Source of the DNA: Verrucomicrobium sp. BvORR106
GTDB taxonomy: Bacteria; Verrucomicrobiota; Verrucomicrobiia; Verrucomicrobiales; Verrucomicrobiaceae
Reading direction: 5' to 3'
DNA length: 40,223 bases
Assembly: GCF_000739655.1 (NCBI RefSeq)
Contig: NZ_BATR01000011.1
Span: forward strand, 1 to 40,223
The translations under genes were made by a program, and so were the position numbers. Every line of letters starts with the position of its first letter. Within the stretch, counting starts at the first letter, position 1. This document shows, in pieces, positions 1 to 7,814 of the stretch. Under the pieces are notes generated by a model. It was given only the letters and a program-made list of their open reading frames with translations. It was not told the origin of the DNA and did not search any database.

Positions 1-125
1 CTTTTCCACACCTGGCTGGTCTGCTGGGTCATCTGGGCGACAACCGCCACCACCAGGGCGAGCACCACCACCGCGAGCATGAGCTCGACAAGTGTGAAGG
101 CCCGGATGGAACGCTGAGGGGACAT
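1..125 (-). CDS. Prepilin-type protein, partial (probable Verru_Chthon cassette protein C)
   Basis: Only the first 41 codons are present and the gene runs off the left edge. The start is the ATG complementary to 123-125. The translation opens with a short basic stretch (SPQRSIRA) followed by FTLVELMLAVVVLALVVAVV, a class III prepilin signal: cleavage would fall before the Phe, with Glu at mature position 5 and a long hydrophobic helix. Such proteins are processed by a prepilin peptidase and usually form pilus-like or secretion pseudopilus fibres. It lies 45 nt downstream of another prepilin-like gene on the same strand that resembles Verru_Chthon cassette protein B. The start of this protein and the MTQQTSQVW that follows resemble cassette protein C as I remember it. 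The prepilin call is firm; the cassette letter is an inference. Confidence 0.72.
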   Translation of the reverse strand, partial: MSPQRSIRAFTLVELMLAVVVLALVVAVVAQMTQQTSQVWK

Positions 126-170
126 GGCTAGGGTGCGGGAGATTGGAGAGCAGGGTGAACCGGTCCGGAA

Positions 171-707
171 CTAGCGGCCGTTGTCGGGTACGAGGAAAGA
201 AACTCTCCTGGCATCCGGGTTTTTGAGGATGTCCGCCACTTTACTGGTCCGCGGCCCTTGTGTGCCCAGGACGCTCACCGTCACCAGCGCCAGTCGCGAA
301 GGAGCACCACTGGAGGGCAGCGCAGCAGATGGAGCCACCTGATAGGCGGCCTTGTAGCGGGCGAGCGAGGGATTCGCGGCACGCCCCCCTTGATCGTCAA
401 AACACCAGGGCTCGGAAGCGGAGTCGGACTGCAACTGGGTCAGACGGGAGAAGTCTGTCTGCTGCGCAGCATGAATCATCTGCTGGGTGATCTGGCTGCA
501 CACCGTGGTGTCAATGGCCTGACGTGAAACATCCAGCCCCACCGGCAGCAGGCCGAAGATGGTGACGAAGGCAAATGAGACAATGCCCATGGCAAGCGTC
601 ACCTCCACCAGCGAGAAGCCGTGGCGGGCACGACGGGAGGCGCCAGACAGGAATGGCAGTCGCATGGCGCAACGTTTTACTTCCTGGAATGTCACGGTGG
701 ACTTCAT
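171..707 (-). CDS. Prepilin-type protein, Verru_Chthon cassette protein B-like
   Basis: A 178-residue protein with a prepilin signal at about residues 29-50: RRARHG, then FSLVEVTLAMGIVSFAFVTI. A Gly lies at -1, Phe at +1 and Glu at +5, followed by a hydrophobic helix. After the helix comes LLPVGLDVSRQAIDTTV and a Gln-rich stretch ending in AAQQTDFSRL, which matches my memory of the TIGR02598 family (Verru_Chthon cassette protein B). It is presumably an inner-membrane pseudopilin assembled with the products of the adjoining gene on the left. The start is uncertain: the ATG at 707 gives a 28-residue leader, while an in-frame ATG at 665 gives a 14-residue leader more typical of prepilins and has a GGAAG 14 nt upstream. 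It diverges from the sensor kinase gene across a 62-nt gap. Confidence 0.8.
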   Translation of the reverse strand: MKSTVTFQEVKRCAMRLPFLSGASRRARHGFSLVEVTLAMGIVSFAFVTIFGLLPVGLDVSRQAIDTTVCSQITQQMIHAAQQTDFSRLTQLQSDSASEPWCFDDQGGRAANPSLARYKAAYQVAPSAALPSSGAPSRLALVTVSVLGTQGPRTSKVADILKNPDARRVSFLVPDNGR

Positions 708-745
708 GCTCGCAGTATGACATCCACACCCGCCCGCTGCCTACC

Positions 746-759
746 TAGCCAGATGGCTA
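746..759. promoter_or_regulatory. Perfect 6-bp dyad in divergent intergenic region
   Basis: TAGCCA-GA-TGGCTA is a perfect inverted repeat with a 2-nt centre, located between the divergent prepilin gene and the two-component system. It is followed by the AT-rich stretch TAATTATTTT. Its position suits an operator, for example for the response regulator encoded just downstream, since NarL/LuxR-type regulators often bind short inverted repeats. No functional evidence is visible. Confidence 0.35.
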
Positions 760-769
760 ATTATTTTGC

Positions 770-2959
770 ATGAGTTATGCAGATATGATGACGCGCATGA
801 AATATTCTGAAAGACTGGTGCGTCATGAAGCCGCCCGCCGTGAGGCAGGATCCCGCTCGTGGCATGTCATTCGAATGATCGCACCTGTCTCTGCAACTCT
901 CTTCCGCTCCCTGGCCCTCTGGTTGACCGCGCTGCTGGTCATGCACTGGAGTGGAGGAATTGTGCGCGGTGCGGAGCCACCCCTCACCTCCATCGTCAGC
1001 ATTCGTGCGCTGACGGCCGAACAGGCCGCGAAGCGGCTGCCGGTGTTGGTGGATGCCACGGTGACCTTTCGCAATTCACGACAGTCCAATCTGATCGCCA
1101 ACGATGGCCGCGAGGGCGTCTATGTGGCTGTGCCAGAAGGAATGGGCGCTGAACTCAAACTGGGCAGCCGCATCCGCATTGAAGGGGTGACGCAGCCCGG
1201 GGGCTTCCTGCCCATCATCGAATGCCACCACATCACTCATCTGGGCGATGGGGCACCGCCACCACCCAAACGCATCGATGCTGCCGAACTTTTTTCACCC
1301 TCATTGGACTGTCAATGGGTGGAGGTGGCAGCGGTCATGACGGGTGTCTTGTGGCATGACAATTCGCTCGTCATCACTGCGGAAATTTCCGGCTGGACCG
1401 TACGGCTCCTCGTGCCTACGGGTGAAGATGCCGTGCAAAAAGCCTCCCAGTTGATGCAGCGGCCCGTGACCATCCGTGGCGTAGTGGGCAGTGTTTTCAA
1501 CAGCCAGCGCCAGCTTGCGGGACGGCATTTCTTTGTGCCCAGTTTTGATCAGATCGTCCCCTCCGAGGCTCCCGCTCCGGAGGGGGAACCGCGCCTGACC
1601 CCGGTGAATGAACTGCTGCGCAGCGATTCCAACTCGAGCACACGTGTGAGAGTACGCGGCGTGGTGACGCACACCACGGATGATGGCCTCTACATGCGGG
1701 GAGAGGGCGGCAGCATCTTTGTCCACACCGCAGCCAAGGACATCGTTCTAGGCACGCGGGTGGAAGCTGAAGGCTTTGCCGCAGTCGCGCCATTTCGTCC
1801 GGTCCTTCGCGCCACCAGGGTCACACCCCTGAGCATTGCCATTCCTCCGCAACCTCAGGTGCTGAATCTTAAGGCCCGGCAACTCGGCACTCAGCAGGCA
1901 GAACTGGTGACGGTGGATGCGCTGGTGCAGGCGCAGCGCGATGGGCCGAACTACGAAAGTACGCTGCAATGCCGCACGGGTGATTGGTTCTTTGAAGCAA
2001 CACTTCCGCCCCGCAGTGATCCCTATCCCCGGTTTACTCCGGACACACGCCTGCGGCTCACGGGCATCTGTGAGCTGACCACCACCCGGCCTCTTCCCTT
2101 CAGCGAGAGCGTGGACGGCTTCCGCCTGCATCTTCGTGGCGGGAACGACGTGGCCATCATCCAGCACCCACCCTGGTGGACACTGCGGCGCACGCTGTGG
2201 GCCCTGGGCATCCTGGGTGCGGCGTCGCTATTGTCCCTGGGTTGGGCAGCCCTGCTGCGCCAGCGCGTGACGGAGCAGACGCGCATCATCGGCACCCAGA
2301 TCGAACGCTCGGCGGTGAAGGATGAACGGGAGCGCATTGCCCGGGAACTGCACGACACCATTGAGCAGGAACTGGCCGGACTCTCCATCCAGCTTCGCAA
2401 CGCACGGCAACGCATCGCCACCGCCCCAGACCAGGCCAGCCAGTCACTGGGTCTGGCGGAGCAGATGCTGCGGCACTGCCGCGAGGAGGCGCGCACCTCC
2501 ATCCGCGATCTGCGGAGCACCGCCCTGGAGCTGCGCGGCCTGCATGGGGCCCTGGAAGAGATGCTCACACCGCTGGCCACCGAGGCCGGAGCGCACTTTA
2601 CCCTGGAGGTGAAAGGGCAGCCGTATCACCTGGCCGGGCCCTCGGAGATCCACCTGCTGCGCATCGCCCATGAAGCGGTGGTGAATGCCTCGCGCCATGC
2701 CTCGCCACGCCTTATCCAGGTAAAACTGGAGTTTACTCCTGAAACCATTTCTCTGGAGGTGCAGGATGACGGTTGCGGCTTTGATACCAACGCCCCGGCG
2801 CCGCGGGGTCACTTTGGCATGCTGGGCATTCGCGAACGCGTCAACAAACTGCAAGGCACGCTCCAGACGCATTCTGAACCCGGCAAGGGCACCCGCATCC
2901 ATGTGGTGGTGCCTTCAGAATTTGCCAAGCGTTCCAATGGTTCCACTCCTCACTCATGA
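770..2959 (+). CDS. Membrane-bound sensor histidine kinase (NarL-type, HisKA_3/HATPase)
   Basis: A 729-residue sensor kinase. A hydrophobic signal/anchor lies at about 41-62, then a roughly 400-residue exported sensor region with two related beta-rich segments (about 75-185 and 270-395) containing G-x-Y-V/M and LG-x-R-x-x-x-EG motifs, which look OB-fold-like. A transmembrane helix follows at about 475-496. The dimerisation motif ERERIARELHD carries the likely phosphorylated His528, and a HATPase domain follows with HEAVVNASRHA (N box) and DDGCGFD (G1 box). It should autophosphorylate and pass phosphate to the regulator encoded next, whose ATG overlaps this stop as ATGA. The start is uncertain: 770 is the longest option, 797 lies 7 nt after a TATGAT (784-789), and 875 gives a compact signal peptide. 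None has a clear Shine-Dalgarno. The signal sensed is unknown. Confidence 0.92.
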   Translation: MSYADMMTRMKYSERLVRHEAARREAGSRSWHVIRMIAPVSATLFRSLALWLTALLVMHWSGGIVRGAEPPLTSIVSIRALTAEQAAKRLPVLVDATVTFRNSRQSNLIANDGREGVYVAVPEGMGAELKLGSRIRIEGVTQPGGFLPIIECHHITHLGDGAPPPPKRIDAAELFSPSLDCQWVEVAAVMTGVLWHDNSLVITAEISGWTVRLLVPTGEDAVQKASQLMQRPVTIRGVVGSVFNSQRQLAGRHFFVPSFDQIVPSEAPAPEGEPRLTPVNELLRSDSNSSTRVRVRGVVTHTTDDGLYMRGEGGSIFVHTAAKDIVLGTRVEAEGFAAVAPFRPVLRATRVTPLSIAIPPQPQVLNLKARQLGTQQAELVTVDALVQAQRDGPNYESTLQCRTGDWFFEATLPPRSDPYPRFTPDTRLRLTGICELTTTRPLPFSESVDGFRLHLRGGNDVAIIQHPPWWTLRRTLWALGILGAASLLSLGWAALLRQRVTEQTRIIGTQIERSAVKDERERIARELHDTIEQELAGLSIQLRNARQRIATAPDQASQSLGLAEQMLRHCREEARTSIRDLRSTALELRGLHGALEEMLTPLATEAGAHFTLEVKGQPYHLAGPSEIHLLRIAHEAVVNASRHASPRLIQVKLEFTPETISLEVQDDGCGFDTNAPAPRGHFGMLGIRERVNKLQGTLQTHSEPGKGTRIHVVVPSEFAKRSNGSTPHS

Positions 2960-3585
2960 AAAGAAAAATCCGTGTTCTGGTAGTCGATGATCATGCGATG
3001 ATGCGCCTCGGCCTGACGGAGGCCATCTCCGGCGAGCGCGACATGACCCTGGTGGGCGAAGCAAGCAACGGCACCCAGGCGATCCAGCTCTACCGTGAGC
3101 ACCAGCCCGATGTGGTGACCATGGACTTCAAGATGCCCGGACAGGATGGTGCGGAGATCACGAAGCAACTGCGCCTTGAGTTCCCCGATGCCCGCGTCGT
3201 CCTGCTGACAGTGTTCGAAGGGGAAGAAGACATCTGGCGGGCGGTGCAGGCGGGTGCCTCAGGCTATGTCTCGAAGTCCGCCGAGGTGGAAGAGTTGTTG
3301 GAGGTGGTGCGAAAGATCTTTGCCGGGGAACAATACTTCTCCCCCAATGTCGCGGCGAAGCTCGCGGCAAGACAGGCGCGGAATGCGCTCACACCGCGTG
3401 AGCTCCAGGTGCTCCGCCACATCGTGGCCGGATACAGCAACAAGGAGATCGCAGCGAAGCTGCACATGTCTGAAGCAACGGTGAAGCTGCATATCTCCAA
3501 CACCCTCGACAAGCTCGACGTCGCCGACCGAACCCAGGCGGCCATTGAGGCCGTGAAGCGGGGCATTGTGCATTTGGACGAGTGA
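2956..3585 (+). CDS. NarL/FixJ-family response regulator (REC + LuxR-type HTH)
   Basis: A 209-residue two-domain regulator. The receiver domain (about 5-120) has the acidic pair Asp11-Asp12, the predicted phosphoacceptor Asp57 in VTMDFKMPG, Thr85 and the conserved Lys107 in YVSKSAEV. The C-terminal LuxR-type helix-turn-helix (about 145-205) is typical, with LTPRELQVLRHIVAGYSNKE followed by IAAKLHMSEATVKLHISN. It is translationally coupled to the sensor kinase through an ATGA overlap and is almost certainly its partner. Phosphorylation should promote dimerisation and DNA binding. Targets are not evident; the dyad upstream of the kinase gene is a candidate for autoregulation. Confidence 0.95.
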   Translation: MKRKIRVLVVDDHAMMRLGLTEAISGERDMTLVGEASNGTQAIQLYREHQPDVVTMDFKMPGQDGAEITKQLRLEFPDARVVLLTVFEGEEDIWRAVQAGASGYVSKSAEVEELLEVVRKIFAGEQYFSPNVAAKLAARQARNALTPRELQVLRHIVAGYSNKEIAAKLHMSEATVKLHISNTLDKLDVADRTQAAIEAVKRGIVHLDE

Positions 3586-3683
3586 TTCGGTAAGAGGTAA
3601 GTGGTGGCAGTGAGTGGACGATGGACCGTCATACACTTGGGACGAAACTCCACCCTCTCCTGACCAACGACGGGGTTGGAGTT

Positions 3684-3697
3684 CCGCGTTTACGCGG
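3684..3697. repeat. Short perfect hairpin in convergent intergenic region
   Basis: CCGCGT-TT-ACGCGG forms a 6-bp GC-rich stem with a 2-nt loop. It lies 99 nt after the response regulator stop and 124 nt beyond the end of the convergent DUF58 gene. With the hairpin at 3721-3739 it may help terminate transcription from either side, but no T-tract follows it. Confidence 0.4.
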
Positions 3698-3720
3698 TCA
3701 GGGCGCATTACCCCTGGCGC

Positions 3721-3746
3721 GCGGGGCCGGAGACCCCGCCTCCTTT
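3721..3746. repeat. Interspersed 26-nt hairpin repeat, copy 1
   Basis: This copy begins with the 19-nt hairpin GCGGGGccggagaCCCCGC (6-bp stem, 7-nt loop) and continues TCCTTT. The identical 26 nt occur again at 17531-17556, also between genes. It sits in the gene-free gap 3586-3820 between convergent operons, where little else is visible. It behaves like a REP-type intergenic palindrome and could also act as a terminator stem. Confidence 0.6.
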
Positions 3747-3820
3747 ACGCCGCGGCTAAGCTCTGTGAGGCCTTGGCCCCCACTTATCACTTTTTACTCT
3801 TAACTTTTCACTTCATCCAT

Positions 3821-4696
3821 TCACCCCAACCACCCTCTCAACGTCGCCACCAACGACTGCTCCGTGGTAGTGCTGTACCAGCGAATGTCGTGAGTTCCTG
3901 CCAGTTGGCTCAGGCCTGCCCGCCACTCCGCCACGCGACGGGCATACGCAGTGCGGATGGGTTCCGCGGCGGTTCGCAGATGGCCGCCGGTTTCGGGTTC
4001 AATGAAATCATAGTCCCCGCCCTCGGGCAGGGAGACTTCCATCGGATCGAGCACCTGGAGGGCAAAGACATCGTGCCCCTGGGCGCGGAAGGCGGCGAGT
4101 TCAGCCACGGTCGCCTCCTCCTGATCCAGGAAATCGGAGATGAACAGGATAAAGCCCCGCTGACGACAGAAGGTCCGCATCTCTCGCAACGCCTCCGCCA
4201 TGTCCCCTGCCCCCTCCGCAGTGCTACCGCCAAGAGCCGCACAGATGCCAGAAACGTGATCCTTGCTGTTGCGCGGCGGCAGGCTCGTCCCATGGGTCAG
4301 ATGCAACGCCGGAGCATCGCCTTGCCTCCGGGCGAGGTGCGCGGCTCCCGCCAGAGCCCGCTTACCGTACTGATGCTTCGAGCTGGGGCCATGCTGGATG
4401 GACATGGACGCACTGCTGTCCAGCACCAGATAAACAGGACGTCTGGATTCGGCGCGGCTCTCCCGCACATAGAGCCGCCGTTGCCGTGCCAGCAACGACC
4501 AGTTCACCCGGCGCAGGTCATCACCGGGCTGATAGGGACGGTGACTGTGAAACTCCACCCCTGGGCCACGCTGCAGGCTCTGATGCTGCCCGTGCCAGAC
4601 AGCGTCTGCCAGGCCACGGCCCACCAGGTCCAGATCTTCCATGGCGAGGAAGACCTCCGGATCTTCCACCGTCATTGATGCGGCGACAGCGTTCAT
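3821..4696 (-). CDS. DUF58 domain protein (VWA-like, MoxR partner)
   Basis: A 291-residue DUF58 protein. The hallmark YQPGDDLRRVNW (55-66) is followed by ARQRRLYVRE and then a VWA-like fold with the MIDAS-type motif DSSAS (Asp93, Ser95, Ser97) after a hydrophobic strand. No transmembrane segment is visible, so it is probably cytoplasmic. DUF58 proteins are nearly always encoded beside MoxR AAA ATPases and are thought to link them to membrane VWA proteins. Here the start overlaps the moxR-like stop as ATGA (4693-4696), and it is the last gene of an eight-gene operon. The hairpin repeats at 3684-3739 lie about 75-140 nt past its stop and might terminate the operon. Confidence 0.93.
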   Translation of the reverse strand: MNAVAASMTVEDPEVFLAMEDLDLVGRGLADAVWHGQHQSLQRGPGVEFHSHRPYQPGDDLRRVNWSLLARQRRLYVRESRAESRRPVYLVLDSSASMSIQHGPSSKHQYGKRALAGAAHLARRQGDAPALHLTHGTSLPPRNSKDHVSGICAALGGSTAEGAGDMAEALREMRTFCRQRGFILFISDFLDQEEATVAELAAFRAQGHDVFALQVLDPMEVSLPEGGDYDFIEPETGGHLRTAAEPIRTAYARRVAEWRAGLSQLAGTHDIRWYSTTTEQSLVATLRGWLG

Positions 4697-5694
4697 GATT
4701 TCTCCTGAGACACCTGTTGCAGCAACTTCGCGACGATCGCGTCCGCATCCACCTTCTCAGCCCGGGCGCGGAAGTTCAGGACCAGACGGTGGCGCAACAC
4801 GGCTGGAGCGAGTGCCCGGATGTCTGCAAAGTCCACATGAGCCCGACCGTTGAGAAGGGCCCGAGCCTTGCCCGCGAGCACCAGTGCCTGGGAGGCACGC
4901 GGACTGGCACCGCACTCGATGAATTCCGTGACGCCCGGCACGCTGCCGGTTTGCGGTCGCGTCGCCGAGGCGAGGCGGACCGCATAACGCCCCACGTCAG
5001 TAGAGATAGGCACCGCCTGCACGCTCTCCTGGAGGGCCTTCAGGGCCTCTGCATCCAGCACGGCATTCACCGCAGCCAGCGCGCTGCCCGGCGCATTCAT
5101 GGCGATGGCCAGCTCGTCCTCCTGGTCCGGGTAGTTCACCCGAATGCAGAAGAAGAAACGGTCGAGCTGCGCCTCCGGCAGTGGGTAGGTGCCTTCCATC
5201 TCGATCGGGTTCTGCGTGGCGAGTACGAGGAAAGGACTAGGCAAAGTGTAGGTCTCCCGTCCAATCGTCACCTGCCCCTCCTGCATGGCCTGGAGCAGCG
5301 CGGCCTGGGTCTTGGGAGGGGTGCGGTTGATTTCATCGGCAAGCAGGACGTTGGCGAAGAGCGGCCCTGGCATGACGATGCGCTGATAGCGCCCCGTGGA
5401 GGGGTCCTCCTCGAGCACCTCAGTCCCGGTGATGTCTCCCGGCATGAGATCCGGGGTGAACTGCACACGATGAAACTCGAGGTGCAACGCCTTGGCCAGG
5501 GCGGCGCTCATGAGCGTCTTGCCCACACCCGGCACCCCGAAAAGCAAGGCATGACCGCGACAAAGCAGCGTGAGCAGCAGGAGCTCGGCGGTCTCCTCCT
5601 GACCCACGACACATTTTTTCATTTCACTGCGCAGCGCTTCGCGGGCGGCAAACAGTCGGGCAGCGGGATCGTTGGAAGTGGCTGGAGTGGACAT
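4693..5694 (-). CDS. MoxR-family AAA+ ATPase
   Basis: A 333-residue AAA+ ATPase of typical MoxR length. Walker A is GVPGVGKT (53-60) and Walker B is VLLADEIN with Asp120-Glu121. ATQNPIEMEGTYPLPEAQLD is the family-typical sensor-1 region with the arginine-finger sequence close behind. The C-terminal lid carries SPRASQALVLAGKARALLNG. MoxR proteins act as cytoplasmic chaperones that help assemble or activate VWA-containing complexes. It is co-transcribed with the DUF58 gene (4-nt overlap) and follows the caspase-like gene by 25 nt. No Shine-Dalgarno precedes the ATG; the upstream stretch is pyrimidine-rich. Confidence 0.95.
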   Translation of the reverse strand: MSTPATSNDPAARLFAAREALRSEMKKCVVGQEETAELLLLTLLCRGHALLFGVPGVGKTLMSAALAKALHLEFHRVQFTPDLMPGDITGTEVLEEDPSTGRYQRIVMPGPLFANVLLADEINRTPPKTQAALLQAMQEGQVTIGRETYTLPSPFLVLATQNPIEMEGTYPLPEAQLDRFFFCIRVNYPDQEDELAIAMNAPGSALAAVNAVLDAEALKALQESVQAVPISTDVGRYAVRLASATRPQTGSVPGVTEFIECGASPRASQALVLAGKARALLNGRAHVDFADIRALAPAVLRHRLVLNFRARAEKVDADAIVAKLLQQVSQEKS

Positions 5695-5719
5695 GATTCA
5701 GGGGAAGTGAGGGGTCGTG

Positions 5720-6565
5720 TTATTCGAACTTTGATTTGCCGCCACCGATGGCGAGGCCGATGCGGGATGCTGGCTCGGCATCCTCCTCCGCCGGGCGCTG
5801 CGTGGCTTTGCCATCGCCGTTGCCATCGAGCTGGGCGTGTTCCTGCACGATGTAGCCACCCTGCTTGTAGAGAGCGAGAACGGCCTCGTTGGTGGCGAGA
5901 TAGAGCTCTGTCAGACTGAGCACGCCGTCCTGGTTGGCATCACTGGCAGGTGCAGCAAGCGCCTGGGCCAGGGCTTTAGGAAACTCCGTCTCACTCTCCT
6001 TGTCCCCGGCGGTGGTGGCGGTCACGACATAACGCCCAGGTCCCGAGGTCCGCCGGACCAGATCCGCACTGACCGTGGTGGTCCCCAGCACCACCAAAGG
6101 CACCTGGGGCGCGCATTCCTTCAGGGCATCCCCCATTTCACGCAGACTCACATCCGGCCCCGGCAGATTGAACATGGCCCCGCCCGTGACAGGGTTGGCG
6201 TGCCCTTGCAGGATGACCCATGCAGGGCCCGCTCCGGCAGTCTTGGTGTGCGCCACCACCTTCGCCAGCTCATCCAGCAGGGCCTCCCGGGTACAGGGGC
6301 CGTCGTAGCCGGCATTCTTGGGGCCGTACAGGACGGTGATATTCCCCGCCGGCACCCCGAAGCGCCCGGTCAGAGAGCTGCGCAGAGACTCCAGATTGGT
6401 TTCATAGAACTCGTGATGCTCGTCATCCCCCGGGGTCCCGTTGAAGATCCACACCTTCGGCATGGCCGTGTTGACGGAGGGCCGGGCAACCGGTTCCTGG
6501 GCAGAACCCTTCGGAGCTGCCAGCAGGCAGATCATGCAGCAGAGGATCAGGCGAGTACTGGGCAT
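5720..6565 (-). CDS. Exported legumain/caspase-fold protein, probably catalytically inactive
   Basis: 281 residues. The ATG at 6565 is preferred because it follows the upstream TGA by one base and gives a clean signal peptide ending near GSAQ; an ATG at 6589 would overlap the upstream gene by 23 nt. After the signal comes KVWIFNGTPGDDEHHEFY, then TREALLDEL, then VILQGHAN with His122 in the place of the catalytic His of clan CD peptidases. In the strand expected to hold the catalytic Cys the sequence is VVLGTTTVSADL, so the Cys appears to be replaced by Thr. SGPGRYVVTAT follows. A canonical EF-hand loop, DANQDGVLSLTE, and a second DGNGDG segment lie near the C-terminus. The fold call is by motif order only. 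It may be a pseudoprotease scaffold for the operon's other exported products. Confidence 0.62.
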   Translation of the reverse strand: MPSTRLILCCMICLLAAPKGSAQEPVARPSVNTAMPKVWIFNGTPGDDEHHEFYETNLESLRSSLTGRFGVPAGNITVLYGPKNAGYDGPCTREALLDELAKVVAHTKTAGAGPAWVILQGHANPVTGGAMFNLPGPDVSLREMGDALKECAPQVPLVVLGTTTVSADLVRRTSGPGRYVVTATTAGDKESETEFPKALAQALAAPASDANQDGVLSLTELYLATNEAVLALYKQGGYIVQEHAQLDGNGDGKATQRPAEEDAEPASRIGLAIGGGKSKFE

Positions 6566-6566
6566 G

Positions 6567-7814
6567 TCAGCGGGCAGAGGGTGAAACACGTTTCTTCCAG
6601 ATCAGGATGCGGTTGTCGAAGGTCTTGGTCGCAAAGCGGTCCGACCCCAGCGGAGTGAAGTGATAACAACCGGCGGGGGCGGGCGGAGCCGTCCAGATCT
6701 CCGTGCCATCCGGCAGGGCCAGTTGGCGCACCGGGGCATTCGCCCGGGCCGAGGTGATGAAGGCGCTCTTGTAGTCAGGCGCATAGGCCACGGAGGTGAG
6801 ATCATCGATAGAGCGGCTGATGGTGATGGCCTGCGGAGCATCTGCGGCACAGCGGACCACCCCGCGCTCCCGCATCGCCACGAGGGCCTCTGAGCCGTCC
6901 AGGTTCACAGCGATCCAGCGCGGAGTGACCGAGATGCGAGACACCCACAAGACCTTCAGGTCAGCCAACGAGATCATGGCCACCAGATCCTCCTCCGGGC
7001 CGGGCACCTCAAACGCCACCCCCGCCGCCTTGCCATCCCGGGATACAGCCATGGATTGCGCGAGGATGTTGCGGGTGATCTCGGGGAAGATCTGCGCCAC
7101 CGGCATCCGCCGCGGACTGCTGCCTCCCGCCGCATGCACGGTGAGGCCAGCGTTTGAAAACACTACGAGATCCTGGGTTCCAGGAAGAAACTCTGCCGCG
7201 ACAGGCGGGGCATTCTGCGTGACCTCCCGAGGCACGCCGTTTGGGTTGACCGTCGTTTTCCGGGTTTCCACCGGGACCGTCAGAACACGCTTTCCAGCCT
7301 CGTCCTCCACCATCACGGCGCCGGACTGGTTGGAGAAGGCGATCCTCTGCCCATCCTTGGACCACGCGAGCATCCTCAGGGTGAGCGTGCCCGTGGTCGA
7401 GCGGCCCAGCGTGCGCACCGTGGTCAGGTCCTGGGTCTCCACGAGGTCGATGCCCTGAGGGTGCAAATTGGCGAGATGCGTCCCGTCTGACATGGCCCGC
7501 AGGGGTCCCCGATCAGGGCCAAGTTTGGTCTCGGCCTGCTGAACCTCGATGGTCCAGAGCCCGTCATGAAAACCTTTGAGGATCCGCTTGAGCCTCAATC
7601 GCGCCTCCTCGCTGGGGTGCGACGCCATGGCATCACGCAGCCGAGGCTCTGCTTCGAGCATCTGCGTCAGCGCTTGCTGTGCCTCATCCCGCAGGCGGAC
7701 CTTGGGCGCAGCCAGTTGCTCAATGAGCGCTGGCACGCGGTCCGCATCCCGCTGTGGTTCCTGAGCAGCAAGAGCAGCCGCCAGACAAAGCCATGTCACG
7801 AAGACTCGATTCAT
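6567..7814 (-). CDS. Exported WD40-like propeller protein with HEAT-like N-terminus
   Basis: 415 residues. The start at 7814 overlaps the upstream stop as ATGA and opens a signal peptide (NRVFVTWLCLAAALAAQ); a longer reading frame to 7928 exists but lacks an export signal. Residues about 25-80 form a helical segment resembling HEAT-type repeats (ALIEQLAAPKVRLRDEAQQA). The remainder has propeller-like blades, with motifs such as MLAWSKDGQRIAFSN, MAVSRDGKAAGVAF and SVAYAPDYKSAFITS, ending in ILIWKK. It is likely periplasmic or envelope-attached, serving as a protein-binding platform. No enzymatic motif is visible. It lies between a VWA membrane protein gene and the caspase-like gene in a tightly packed operon. 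Confidence 0.72.
   Translation of the reverse strand: MNRVFVTWLCLAAALAAQEPQRDADRVPALIEQLAAPKVRLRDEAQQALTQMLEAEPRLRDAMASHPSEEARLRLKRILKGFHDGLWTIEVQQAETKLGPDRGPLRAMSDGTHLANLHPQGIDLVETQDLTTVRTLGRSTTGTLTLRMLAWSKDGQRIAFSNQSGAVMVEDEAGKRVLTVPVETRKTTVNPNGVPREVTQNAPPVAAEFLPGTQDLVVFSNAGLTVHAAGGSSPRRMPVAQIFPEITRNILAQSMAVSRDGKAAGVAFEVPGPEEDLVAMISLADLKVLWVSRISVTPRWIAVNLDGSEALVAMRERGVVRCAADAPQAITISRSIDDLTSVAYAPDYKSAFITSARANAPVRQLALPDGTEIWTAPPAPAGCYHFTPLGSDRFATKTFDNRILIWKKRVSPSAR

Noticed and set aside
3614-4678. Plus-strand reading frame of 354 codons opposite the DUF58 gene.
   Set aside because: The minus strand encodes a clear DUF58 protein with its MIDAS motif; the plus frame has no domain and no signal.
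4717-5919. Plus-strand reading frame of 400 codons opposite the MoxR gene.
   Set aside because: It is the antisense of a well-conserved AAA ATPase and of the caspase-like gene end, so it is a shadow.
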